Assembly: GCA_023250585.1 (NCBI GenBank)
Contig: JAHFAK010000103.1
Span: forward strand, 1 to 8,655
Source: Deltaproteobacteria bacterium
GTDB lineage: Bacteria; Bdellovibrionota_F; JAHFAK01
Direction of reading: 5' to 3'
Length of the DNA stretch: 8,655 bases
The translations under genes and the position numbers were made by a program. Shown piece after piece: positions 1-7,848 of this stretch. The notes under the pieces were generated by a model that saw nothing but the letters and a program-made list of their open reading frames with translations, ran no database searches and was not told the DNA's origin. How positions within the stretch are numbered: position 1 is the first letter of the stretch; the number at the start of each line of letters is the position of its first letter.

Positions 1-1105
1 CGATATTGAATGTGGCTGAATGCCAGTTAGTTGAATGGTTATTATTAGGCTTTGATCCAATGAAAAAATAGCAGCCAGGGACAGCATTGAGAAAGTAGGA
101 CATGTCTTCGGCTCCAAGAGATTTTCGTTCGGTATGAATTGCTTCTTTACCAAAATGTTTCAATGCAATAGTACGTAGTTTTTCGGCTATCGTATTATTA
201 TTTTTTACTGCAGGATAATTGGAATTAATTATAACTTCCACTCGTGCTCCATGCGCTTGCGCAACTCCTGTTGCTACTTCTTTAATCCGTCGAGCTAAGA
301 ATTCACTCATCTGGGGTTGGTATGATCGGATGATTCCTTTAAACTCACATGTTTCAGGAATGACGTTCCGTGCAGTTCCGGCATGAATAGTGCCAACCGT
401 AATGAGGCCAGAATCGAGCGGATTCTTTTCGCGGGCAACAATGCCGTAGAGAGCATCAATAATATGTGTGCTGACATAAATGGGATCGATTCCTCTATGC
501 GGATGAGCTCCATGCGTATCTTTTCCGATAACACGAATATCAAATGTTTGCGAGTGTGCAAAAACATAATCATTGGCAATAACAAAATTACCTGAGGGTA
601 ATTCATTAAAAAGATGATATCCAAATGCAATATCTACCGTTGGGTTTTCAAGAGCTCCATCTTTAATCATACGATCAGCGCCGCCATTGCCTTCTTCATC
701 GGGTTGAAAGAGGAACTTTATATTACCGGAAATTTTGTCCTGCATTTTTGAAAGAACTTTTGCAAGGCCGAGATTAATTGCCATATGTCCATCATGACCG
801 CATGCATGCATGACTCCTTTATGCTGCGATTTATAAGGGATATCATTTTCTTCAGTAATGGGAAGGCCATCCATATCAGCGCGAATGAGAAAGGTTTTGC
901 CCTTTTGTTTTCCCTGCAGCATTCCGATAACGCCGGTATCCGCAACTTTTTCACGCACTTCATAACCAAATGATTTAAGAAACTCGGTGATTTTTTTTTG
1001 TGTGCGAAGTTCATTGCGGCCCATTTCAGGAAATTGATGAAAGTCACGCCGAACAGTAACAATAAATTCTTTTTCTGCTAATACTTCTTGAGATATATTT
1101 TTCAT
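1..1105 (-). CDS. M20-family metal-dependent amidohydrolase (M20D type), 3' end cut by window edge
   Basis: This is a cytosolic zinc hydrolase of the aminoacylase, hippurate hydrolase and N-acyl-diaminopimelate deacetylase group, which cleaves the amide bond of N-acylated amino acids. I translated it from the ATG at 1105; 368 codons are open to the window edge with no stop, so about 20-30 residues are probably missing. Visible family motifs are RADMDGLP (75-82), MHACGHDGH (99-107) with metal ligands C102 and H104, QPDEEG (134-139) with E137/E138, GYHLFNELPSG (162-172) with H164, HGAHPH (198-203) opening the dimerisation domain, GTARNVIPE (243-251), GAEDMSYFL (331-339), and a terminal H362 as last ligand. 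No signal peptide is seen. It lies downstream of rnj on the same strand, separated by a palindromic element. No Shine-Dalgarno sequence precedes the ATG; an AT-rich TATACT abuts it. The acyl substrate cannot be told. Confidence 0.93.
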   Translation of the reverse strand, partial: MKNISQEVLAEKEFIVTVRRDFHQFPEMGRNELRTQKKITEFLKSFGYEVREKVADTGVIGMLQGKQKGKTFLIRADMDGLPITEENDIPYKSQHKGVMHACGHDGHMAINLGLAKVLSKMQDKISGNIKFLFQPDEEGNGGADRMIKDGALENPTVDIAFGYHLFNELPSGNFVIANDYVFAHSQTFDIRVIGKDTHGAHPHRGIDPIYVSTHIIDALYGIVAREKNPLDSGLITVGTIHAGTARNVIPETCEFKGIIRSYQPQMSEFLARRIKEVATGVAQAHGARVEVIINSNYPAVKNNNTIAEKLRTIALKHFGKEAIHTERKSLGAEDMSYFLNAVPGCYFFIGSKPNNNHSTNWHSATFNI

Positions 1106-1119
1106 AGTATAAGTTTTTA

Positions 1120-1236
1120 GCGCACGTGTACTCTATCTCCAAAATTTTTTTCTATCGACGTCGCTTCTATAAATAATTTTAAGAACAGAAAGCGCGCTCG
1201 ATAGAAAAAAATTTTGGAGATAGAGTACACGTGCGC
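1120..1236. repeat. 117-base palindromic element with perfect 39-base arms
   Basis: The arms at 1120-1158 and 1198-1236 are exact reverse complements over 39 bases. The stem then continues in the same register after a 3/3 mismatch, with CGCTT at 1162-1166 pairing AAGCG at 1190-1194, leaving a 23-base loop. The arms begin GCGCACGTGTACTC and include an A4T7 stretch. It lies 12 bases beyond the rnj stop and 14 bases before the start of the M20 gene, filling the gap. As RNA it would form a very stable hairpin. The outer stem is not followed by a U-tract on either strand, so it is not a standard intrinsic terminator. It could be a MITE-like miniature element, an RNA processing or stabilising hairpin, or both. 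No flanking target duplication is clear. Confidence 0.9.
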
Positions 1237-1248
1237 ATTCTTTCTAAT

Positions 1249-2916
1249 TTACACTTCCAGTACAATTGGAATGACTAAAGGTTTTTTATCAAACTTCTTT
1301 TTAAAATATCTTCGAAGCGTTACTCGAATTTCTTCTTGTATTTCGAGTCGTGATTTTTTTGTTTCCATAGTGGCGTTAAAAAATGTGTCTTCAACAAGTT
1401 TCTTTGATTCTTCAAGAATTTTTTCTGTTTCATTATTAAGAAATAATCCTTTAAAATATATTTCAGGATCAGAAATTATTTCACCGGTTTGTGCGTTTGC
1501 AATGAGGGTGCATACAACAATTCCCGTGTTCGATAAGTGTTTACGATCACGCAGTACGATGCTTTCATATTCTTCAGTTTTGTCACCTTCAACAATAATT
1601 CTTCCTGTTGGTATGCGACCATTCTTTTTTACCGTATCCTCGGTGATTTCAAGTATATCTCCATCGCTTATAAGAATTATATCTTGAGGTGGATGCTCAA
1701 CACTTTCTGCAAGTTCTTTATGCATACGTAAATGGCGATACTCTCCATGAATAGGAATAAAATGGGTCGGTTTAACAACAGAAATAAGCTTTTTTAATTC
1801 TTCCTGATTTGCATGTCCTGAGCCATGGACATCAGATATTTTTCCGTAAATTACATTGGCGCCTTGTCGATAGAGATGATTAATAATGTTGTAAATAGCA
1901 CGCTCATTTCCTGGAATAAATTTTGATGAAAGCACAATTGTATCGGTCTCATGAATCGTAATATGTTTATGCTCACCCGTTGCCATTCGTCGCAAACTTG
2001 AACGCGGTTCACCTTGTGATCCCGTGGAAAGAACAAGAATTTCTTTACTCAATATGTGCTTAAGCGCTTCACCATTTCCGATAAATCGATTGCTATGGGA
2101 TGTAATAAAACCAAGTTTTTTTGCAATACGAACATTTTTTATAATACTTTTTCCATCAAGAAATACTTTACGATTGAATTTTTTTGCGAGCCGTAAAATA
2201 TTTTTAATACGAGAAATATTTGAAGAAAACAACGATATAATGATTCTGCCCTCTGTATGAATAAATATATCTTCAATCTTTTTTGCTACATCTTTTTCCG
2301 ATAAGCTGTGCCCAGCTCGGTCGCTATTTGTGCTATCAGAAAGGAGGATAACTTTTTTGTCATGCTTACTAAGAAAATTTTCAAATGAGGAGAGAGGATA
2401 TTTTTTTCCTTTTATTTTTTCAGTGTCTTCTTTAAAATCACCGGTGTGTATGATTTTCCCCAGCGGTGTATCAATAATGATTGCAACACCATCAACGATA
2501 CTGTGCCGGACTCGATTAAAACGGATGGTGATATCATCGAATTGTAATGACGTTGTTTCATCAACGACTATAAAACTCGGCGCATATTTACGTTTTGGAT
2601 ATTGTTCAAGTTTTGATTTAATGAGTTCAGTAGAAAATCGTGTAGCATATATATGCAGCGGAATTTCCTCGAGTAAAAATGGAATCGCGCCAATATGGTC
2701 CTCATGTCCATGAGTAACAATAAGTGCTTTTACTTTTTCTTTATTCTGAACAAGATATGAAAAATCTGGGATGACAAAATCAATGCCGAAGGTTTGTTCC
2801 TCGGGAAACATGACCCCGCAATCAATAATAATAATCGAATCATCCCACTCCATGAACATACAGTTCATGCCGATTTCACCAATGCCCCCCAGCGGGACTA
2901 CTTTGATTTTTTCCAT
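1249..2916 (-). CDS. rnj: Ribonuclease J (metallo-beta-lactamase / beta-CASP)
   Basis: This is an RNase with endonuclease and 5'-3' exonuclease activity in mRNA decay and rRNA/RNA maturation, acting in the cytoplasm. The 555 residues match the family's usual length. The N-terminal start (VVPLGGIGEIGMN, 6-18) is typical. The zinc site is THGHEDHIG (68-76; H69, H71, D73, H74) with H138 in VRHS and D160 in HTGDF. The beta-CASP part shows SDSTNSDRAG (193-202), LSTGSQGEP (296-304), SSKFIPGNE (330-338), HGSGH (364-368) and PIHGEYRH (388-395; H390). The C-terminal domain is complete, ending in a basic region (about 534-545). The ATG lies inside the 3' end of lgt, overlapping by 19 bases in another frame, so translation is probably coupled. 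No strong Shine-Dalgarno sequence is seen. A large palindrome follows the stop and could form a 3' hairpin on its mRNA. The J1/J2 subtype cannot be assigned. Confidence 0.97.
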   Translation of the reverse strand: MEKIKVVPLGGIGEIGMNCMFMEWDDSIIIIDCGVMFPEEQTFGIDFVIPDFSYLVQNKEKVKALIVTHGHEDHIGAIPFLLEEIPLHIYATRFSTELIKSKLEQYPKRKYAPSFIVVDETTSLQFDDITIRFNRVRHSIVDGVAIIIDTPLGKIIHTGDFKEDTEKIKGKKYPLSSFENFLSKHDKKVILLSDSTNSDRAGHSLSEKDVAKKIEDIFIHTEGRIIISLFSSNISRIKNILRLAKKFNRKVFLDGKSIIKNVRIAKKLGFITSHSNRFIGNGEALKHILSKEILVLSTGSQGEPRSSLRRMATGEHKHITIHETDTIVLSSKFIPGNERAIYNIINHLYRQGANVIYGKISDVHGSGHANQEELKKLISVVKPTHFIPIHGEYRHLRMHKELAESVEHPPQDIILISDGDILEITEDTVKKNGRIPTGRIIVEGDKTEEYESIVLRDRKHLSNTGIVVCTLIANAQTGEIISDPEIYFKGLFLNNETEKILEESKKLVEDTFFNATMETKKSRLEIQEEIRVTLRRYFKKKFDKKPLVIPIVLEV

Positions 2917-3692
2917 AATAAGTCGTCTTTTTTTCTTTTTTGGTGAAAGTAAAGATATGCGATTGCGCCGAATGAAATAAGGGGAATACTAATAAGTTGA
3001 GAGGTCGAAATAGTATTATTGAAAAAAATGCCGCGGTGATCATCGCGGAAGAATTCTATAAAAGATCGAGCCATGCCATAAAGAATCATAAGCATGAAGA
3101 AAAGTTCTCCATGAAATCTTTTTCGATTTTGGTAGGAGATCAGAACAATAAAAATTATCAATACTGCTATCGATTCATAAGTTTGTGTTGGATGCAAAAG
3201 TACACCGGCTTTCCCCAATGTTTGGGGAGGAAATTGTATTGCCCAGGGCAGATCGCATTCTTTACCGTAACAACATCCTGCAAGAAGGCATCCCATCCTT
3301 CCAAATGAAAGACCCAGCGCAACTGATGGAGTAAGTATGTCTGCAATTTTCCAAAAGTTCCATTGCTGTTTTTTACAATAAATATAGACAGTGGGAATAG
3401 AAAAAAGAAATCCACCATAGTAGGCGAATCCACCGTGCCAAAAATAAAATATTGAAATAGGATTTTTTAAATACTTCGGCAGATCTTCAGCAACAACATG
3501 TAATAATCGAGAACCGATGATTGCAAAAATAAAAATATAAAATACGAGTTGAATGATTTTGTTGGGATCAATATTTTCTTGGACACTTCGTTTTGTAGCT
3601 AAATGAATGCCGATAAAAAAACCCAGAGCAAGCATGAAGCCATATGAATGGAGGCCAATATTTTGAGTAATCTCGATGAGCTTTGGATACAT
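2898..3692 (-). CDS. lgt: Phosphatidylglycerol-prolipoprotein diacylglyceryl transferase
   Basis: This inner-membrane enzyme transfers diacylglycerol from phosphatidylglycerol to the lipobox cysteine of prolipoproteins, the first step of lipoprotein maturation. With the ATG at 3692 it has 264 residues, a normal length. Several hydrophobic segments fit the multi-pass fold (about 18-34, 47-66, 90-106, 174-187, 196-208, 232-249). Motifs are FWHGGFAYYGG (84-94), GRMGCLLAGCCYG (131-143) with R132, HPTQTYES (167-174) and FIEFFRDDHRG (211-221) with R216. Compared with E. coli Lgt, Y92 lies where its H103 is, and C135 where its N146 is; I believe such versions are common outside gammaproteobacteria. 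A frame extension to a TTG at 3728 is rejected because the promoter lies there. It is the first gene of the lgt-rnj group and shares the divergent gap with the YD-repeat gene. No Shine-Dalgarno sequence is visible. Confidence 0.96.
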   Translation of the reverse strand: MYPKLIEITQNIGLHSYGFMLALGFFIGIHLATKRSVQENIDPNKIIQLVFYIFIFAIIGSRLLHVVAEDLPKYLKNPISIFYFWHGGFAYYGGFLFSIPTVYIYCKKQQWNFWKIADILTPSVALGLSFGRMGCLLAGCCYGKECDLPWAIQFPPQTLGKAGVLLHPTQTYESIAVLIIFIVLISYQNRKRFHGELFFMLMILYGMARSFIEFFRDDHRGIFFNNTISTSQLISIPLISFGAIAYLYFHQKRKKDDLLWKKSK

Positions 3693-3706
3693 AATCTGTA
3701 AACGAA

Positions 3707-3735
3707 ATTGTAGAGATTGCTGTTGCAATTGTCAA
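3707..3735 (-). promoter_or_regulatory. Strong sigma70-type promoter for the lgt-rnj operon
   Basis: Read on the minus strand, the -35 box is TTGACA (3735-3730, perfect consensus), then a 17-base spacer and a -10 box TACAAT (3712-3707, 5 of 6). Transcription would start near 3700-3699, only about 7-8 nucleotides before the lgt ATG at 3692. This supports the ATG start and explains the missing Shine-Dalgarno sequence. The assignment is by consensus match only. Confidence 0.75.
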
Positions 3736-3751
3736 TTCGGTTGAGTACTAT
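3723..3751 (+). promoter_or_regulatory. Possible weak promoter for the YD-repeat gene and mreB
   Basis: TTGCAA (3723-3728, 4 of 6 to the -35 consensus) is followed by a 17-base spacer and TACTAT (3746-3751, 4 of 6 to the -10 consensus). It would give a leader of about 40 nucleotides before the ATG at 3800. It overlaps the lgt -35 box on the other strand, so the two could compete for polymerase. The match is weak in AT-rich DNA. Confidence 0.3.
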
Positions 3752-3782
3752 TCTTTTCAATATTTTGTACTTTTTGAATAAC

Positions 3783-3790
3783 AAGGAGGG
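3783..3790 (+). promoter_or_regulatory. Shine-Dalgarno site that fixes the YD-repeat gene start
   Basis: AAGGAGGG lies about 10 bases before the ATG at 3800. A closer ATG at 3792 is out of frame and meets TGA after two further codons, so 3800 is the start. This is the strongest ribosome binding site in the window. Confidence 0.8.
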
Positions 3791-3799
3791 CATGAGAGT

Positions 3800-5479
3800 A
3801 TGAAGAAAATTCTCGCCAGTTGTATTCTTTTATATCTATGTGAAATATATTCTTTTGCTAAAGTTAACACCGAAAATCTCAATTTTACTGAAACATGGCA
3901 GGATGTATATTTTAGTTGTTATGGCTTTCCTCTCGAAATCGCGCGAACCTATAATGTTCAATCAACTATTGTAAGCGGATTTGGGAAAGGGTGGACGTAT
4001 AATTATAATGTACGATTACAAGATCGTGATGGCTACATTCGTGTATTTGAAGCAGATGGCTTTTTATCCTCATATATTCCTGAAAAATTTAGCGATGCTT
4101 ATAAAGAAAAAAACATCAATGAAATTATAAAACAGATTATTGCTGAAGATGAGAAAGCGCATAAGCTTCGCAGTAAAGAAGAGTATAAAGCTTTAAATGA
4201 AACACTTCTCAAGGATTACAATCAGTATGAATCTATGAGAAACAAATATCTTGTTAAAAGTGGCAAAACCTCTGAAGGTAAGTATCTTTCTTCATCTCGC
4301 GGCCTCAGTGAGCTTTATAAAACGAAAAATGGATATGTTCGTACGAATGTTTTAGGGATTAAAGAATCCTTTGATAAAGAAGGTCGGCTTATTCAGATGA
4401 AAGATGGTTATGATAATGTTTTAAGCCTTGCCTATTTTACTGATAAAACGACCGTCACTGATGCATGTAAAAGAACGCTGACTATTAATGTAGATGAAGA
4501 TAGAAAGATTCAATCGCTTGTTGATCATACCGGCCGAACGCTTGTTTATAAATATTTTAAAAATGGACAATTAGGAAAAGTTATTGATTTTGATAAGTCT
4601 GAGACGACGTATCATTACGATAAAGATAATCGACTTGATGGCATTACATTTCCTAAAAAAGTAGATGCGAAAACTTCTGAATCTACAAAGATTATTTATG
4701 GAGAATATAATCGAGTTAAAGAGATACAAGAGCCTGGAACCAAAATTACTACGTATAAACGGACCGAGGATTCTAAAAACAAAAATCATTATACGATCAT
4801 TATTCGTGATAACTCTGGCACCTCAACGCAATATGATTATTTTACCGATGAGCACAAAACCATAAAAAAAGATAAAAAAGAGGGAACAAAAATAACTCTC
4901 ATGCATCCTGCAACGGGACGTCCTTCCAAATATACATTTGAACCGAGTAAAGCGTTTCTCGATCTTCATCCCCAAGAAAAAGGTGGAACGACTTATTATG
5001 AATATGATGGCCAAGGAAATCGTATTCGCACAACGAATGCCGCTGGAAGTATTACTGAATTTAACTATGATAAAAAAAATCGATTAGCAGATGTTATTAT
5101 GACAGGAGAAGGGCAGAAAATTTCTTATACATTTAATTCTCAAGGAGATGTTGTTCTGGCTCAATTAATAGATATAAAAAGTCCTCAGAAAAATGTTCTC
5201 AAAAAATTGGAAATCATTTTTAACGAAAGAGGAAAAAAGAAATTTTTAAATGATAAAAATGGTAATCAAATTCGTATGAATTATGATGACTATGGAAATA
5301 TGAGTGAGCTTGAGAAAGTTGGTGTGGGAAAATTTGTCTACTCCTACGACTCTCTTGGTAATTCGCTTTCACAAAAGTTTGAAATAGATAAGAATCATAA
5401 AGACCCATTGACAATGGAAGAATTAAAACAGATTATCAGCACATCGCTTGCTGAGGTAATGACCTTATTACAATATTGA
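3800..5479 (+). CDS. Exported YD/RHS-repeat protein without a toxin domain
   Basis: This is a 559-residue protein with a likely type I signal peptide (MKK, hydrophobic 4-19, cleavage after SFA near residue 20). Residues 30-88 resemble the N-terminal domain of RHS proteins: PLEIARTYN (44-52), FGKGW (61-65), FEADG (83-87). A charged, probably helical insert (about 95-153) interrupts this region. YD-type repeats follow: GRLIQMKDGYDN (195-206), GRTLVYKYFKNGQL (245-258), YHYDKDNRL (271-279), YYEYDGQGNRIR (399-410), FNYDKKNRL (421-429), MNYDDYGN (493-500), YSYDSLGN (514-521). Such repeats form beta-strand shells in large RHS and Tc toxins. Here the conserved RHS C-terminal core and variable toxin end are missing, and the protein ends in a short helical tail (about 536-559). 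mreB starts 34 bases downstream, suggesting one transcript. The role is unknown; an envelope or surface structural part is an inference. Confidence 0.85.
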   Translation: MKKILASCILLYLCEIYSFAKVNTENLNFTETWQDVYFSCYGFPLEIARTYNVQSTIVSGFGKGWTYNYNVRLQDRDGYIRVFEADGFLSSYIPEKFSDAYKEKNINEIIKQIIAEDEKAHKLRSKEEYKALNETLLKDYNQYESMRNKYLVKSGKTSEGKYLSSSRGLSELYKTKNGYVRTNVLGIKESFDKEGRLIQMKDGYDNVLSLAYFTDKTTVTDACKRTLTINVDEDRKIQSLVDHTGRTLVYKYFKNGQLGKVIDFDKSETTYHYDKDNRLDGITFPKKVDAKTSESTKIIYGEYNRVKEIQEPGTKITTYKRTEDSKNKNHYTIIIRDNSGTSTQYDYFTDEHKTIKKDKKEGTKITLMHPATGRPSKYTFEPSKAFLDLHPQEKGGTTYYEYDGQGNRIRTTNAAGSITEFNYDKKNRLADVIMTGEGQKISYTFNSQGDVVLAQLIDIKSPQKNVLKKLEIIFNERGKKKFLNDKNGNQIRMNYDDYGNMSELEKVGVGKFVYSYDSLGNSLSQKFEIDKNHKDPLTMEELKQIISTSLAEVMTLLQY

Positions 5480-5489
5480 GAACAATTAA

Positions 5490-6548
<1,059 letters not shown>

Positions 6549-6554
6549 GGAAAT

Positions 6555-6635
6555 TGTGTTGATGTTAAGATTGTGCTAATGTTAAGGATCTTCTCTTAAA
6601 CATCAGCATTTCAGCACAATCTTAACATCAATACA
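6555..6635. repeat. 81-base nested hairpin element between mreB and the aminotransferase
   Basis: The arms 6559-6577 and 6613-6631 are perfect reverse complements over 19 bases (TTGATGTTAAGATTGTGCT). The stem extends to 6555/6635 with one mismatch that would be a G-U pair in RNA. Inside, ATGTTAAG (6579-6586) can pair with CTTAAACAT (6595-6603) with one bulge. The core TGTTAAG thus occurs twice in each orientation, once with an extra A. It begins six bases after the mreB stop and ends 17 bases before the next ATG. No U-tract follows, so an intrinsic terminator is unlikely. It may be an RNA hairpin, a miniature repeat or an operator cluster. Confidence 0.85.
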
Positions 6636-6652
6636 TAACACATAATTATCTT

Positions 6653-7714
6653 ATGAAGTTATTCATTCCCGGCCCAACTGAAGTTAGCCAAAAGGTCCTC
6701 GAAGCAATGTCTTGCCCAATGATCTACCATCGGAGTCCTGAATTTAAAAATCTTTTTACTGAAATAATCTCTCTTTTACAGCAATTTCTCAAAACAAAAA
6801 ATATGATTTTTCTGTCTACCTCAAGTGCAAGTGGCTTAATGGAAGGGGCTGTGCGTAATTGTATTGAAAAAAGAGCGCTCTTTCTCACTTGTGGAGCCTT
6901 TGGAGAACGATGGAAAGCAATTGCAAGCGCTTGTGGTAAAGAAGTCGAATCTCTCGATTTTGCATGGGGGCAGGGTATTTCCATAGAACAGCTTGAAAAA
7001 GCATTACAGAAAAAGCACTACGAAGCAGTTTTTTTAGTACATAATGAAAGTTCGACCGGAGTCATGAATCGTCTTGAAGCAATTGCAACTTCTTTAAGGC
7101 GATATCCCGAGACACTTTTTATTGTGGATACGGTTAGTAGTGCATTTGGAACAATGATAGACGTCGATTCTCTTGGTATTGATGTGTGTATTACAGGTGT
7201 TCAAAAAGCACTTGCGGTTCCTCCCGGGATGGCTTTGGCAACACTGAGCACAAGAGCTCTCGAGAAAGCAGCTCGCTGTAGTAATAGGGGATATTACTTT
7301 GATTTTATTGAAGCAGAAAAAAATTTTGCAACAGGTTTTACGACAACAACTCCTTCAATATCTCACTGCTTTGCTCTTAAAGAATCGCTTGAGGGAATTT
7401 TAAAGGAAGGCTTTACAAACAGGATACAACGTCATCATGACATGGCCATCTATACACGAAATTGGGCTAAAGAATATTTTGATATTTTTACTGATGAGCA
7501 TTTTTTGAGTCCCACAATTACGTGTATTAAAAATACTCGTGGTATTGATGTAGAAGGAATGAACAAATACCTTCAGTCATGTGGATTTATAATTGCTAAT
7601 GGATATGGAAAAATTAGAGACAAAACATTTCGCATTGGACATATGGGTGAACATACGGTTGATGATGTACGGGAATTACTCGCAGCTATTGAACACTATA
7701 TAAAATTGTGCTGA
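6653..7714 (+). CDS. Class V PLP-dependent aminotransferase (serine-pyruvate / alanine-glyoxylate type)
   Basis: This is a fold-type I pyridoxal-phosphate enzyme that moves an amino group between a small amino acid and a 2-oxo acid in the cytosol. The 353 residues are close to family length. It opens with FIPGPTEV (4-11), typical of the serine-pyruvate, alanine-glyoxylate and aspartate aminotransferase group. STSSASGLMEG (55-65) forms the cofactor phosphate loop, HNESSTGV (130-137) and VDTVSSAFG (158-166; D159 at the pyridine nitrogen) follow, and K185 in TGVQKALAVPPGM (181-193) is the Schiff-base lysine. FRIGHMG (326-332) carries the likely carboxylate-binding R327. No Shine-Dalgarno sequence precedes the ATG; a CATAAT box at 6641-6646 would start transcription about at the ATG. 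The substrate is not decidable. The stop codon touches the next palindrome. Confidence 0.93.
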   Translation: MKLFIPGPTEVSQKVLEAMSCPMIYHRSPEFKNLFTEIISLLQQFLKTKNMIFLSTSSASGLMEGAVRNCIEKRALFLTCGAFGERWKAIASACGKEVESLDFAWGQGISIEQLEKALQKKHYEAVFLVHNESSTGVMNRLEAIATSLRRYPETLFIVDTVSSAFGTMIDVDSLGIDVCITGVQKALAVPPGMALATLSTRALEKAARCSNRGYYFDFIEAEKNFATGFTTTTPSISHCFALKESLEGILKEGFTNRIQRHHDMAIYTRNWAKEYFDIFTDEHFLSPTITCIKNTRGIDVEGMNKYLQSCGFIIANGYGKIRDKTFRIGHMGEHTVDDVRELLAAIEHYIKLC

Positions 7715-7838
7715 TACTAAGTTGCATTCAAACGCTAACTGCGTTGGCTTCGTCGTCGGCTCCTCAACGTACTTATTCCGTACGTTTGCGTCGCCTTCTC
7801 CTTGCCGTCTTGTTATCATTTTGAATGCACCTTAGTAT
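7714..7838. repeat. 125-base nested palindrome joining two genes
   Basis: The outer arms 7714-7732 and 7820-7838 pair over 19 bases with one mismatch (core TGCATTCAAA / TTTGAATGCA). An inner stem AACGTAC (7766-7772) / GTACGTT (7780-7786) with a 7-base loop has exactly the same centre, 7776. The two 33-base stretches between stems do not pair; both are C/T-rich on this strand and GC-richer than the surroundings, with CGTCGTCGG and GCGTCGCC words. The left foot uses the last base of the aminotransferase TGA, and the right foot reaches the amidase start region. The shared centre shows it is one unit. It looks like a REP- or MITE-type element. No transposase is nearby. Confidence 0.85.
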
Positions 7839-7848
7839 GAGAAAAGAC

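Noticed and set aside
718-1062. Minus-strand frame of 114 codons within the M20 gene
   Set aside because: It is out of frame with the M20 reading frame, which contains all catalytic motifs over the same stretch.
1214-2713. Plus-strand open frames opposite rnj (for example 1214-1687 and 2330-2713)
   Set aside because: They are antisense shadows of a fully conserved RNase J gene, show no family motif and no ribosome site.
2997-3433. Open frames over lgt on either strand
   Set aside because: They lie within the conserved lgt gene and have no recognisable product.
3693-3728. Extension of Lgt to a TTG start, adding 12 residues
   Set aside because: The added stretch contains the -10 box and spacer of the best promoter, has no ribosome site, and the ATG at 3692 gives a normal Lgt N-terminus.
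3800-3823. Lipobox LASC at residues 5-8 of the YD-repeat protein
   Set aside because: Only four residues precede the motif, too short for a lipoprotein signal; the full hydrophobic stretch with SFA cleavage fits a type I signal better.
6555-6640. Rho-independent terminator after mreB
   Set aside because: The stem is AT-rich and no run of T follows; AACACATAATT comes next.
7825-7848. Longer amidase start at 7825 (or 7837)
   Set aside because: The ATG at 7825 lies in the palindrome arm and the one at 7837 at its edge; neither has a ribosome site, and 7849 gives a clean signal peptide. 7837 is not fully excluded.
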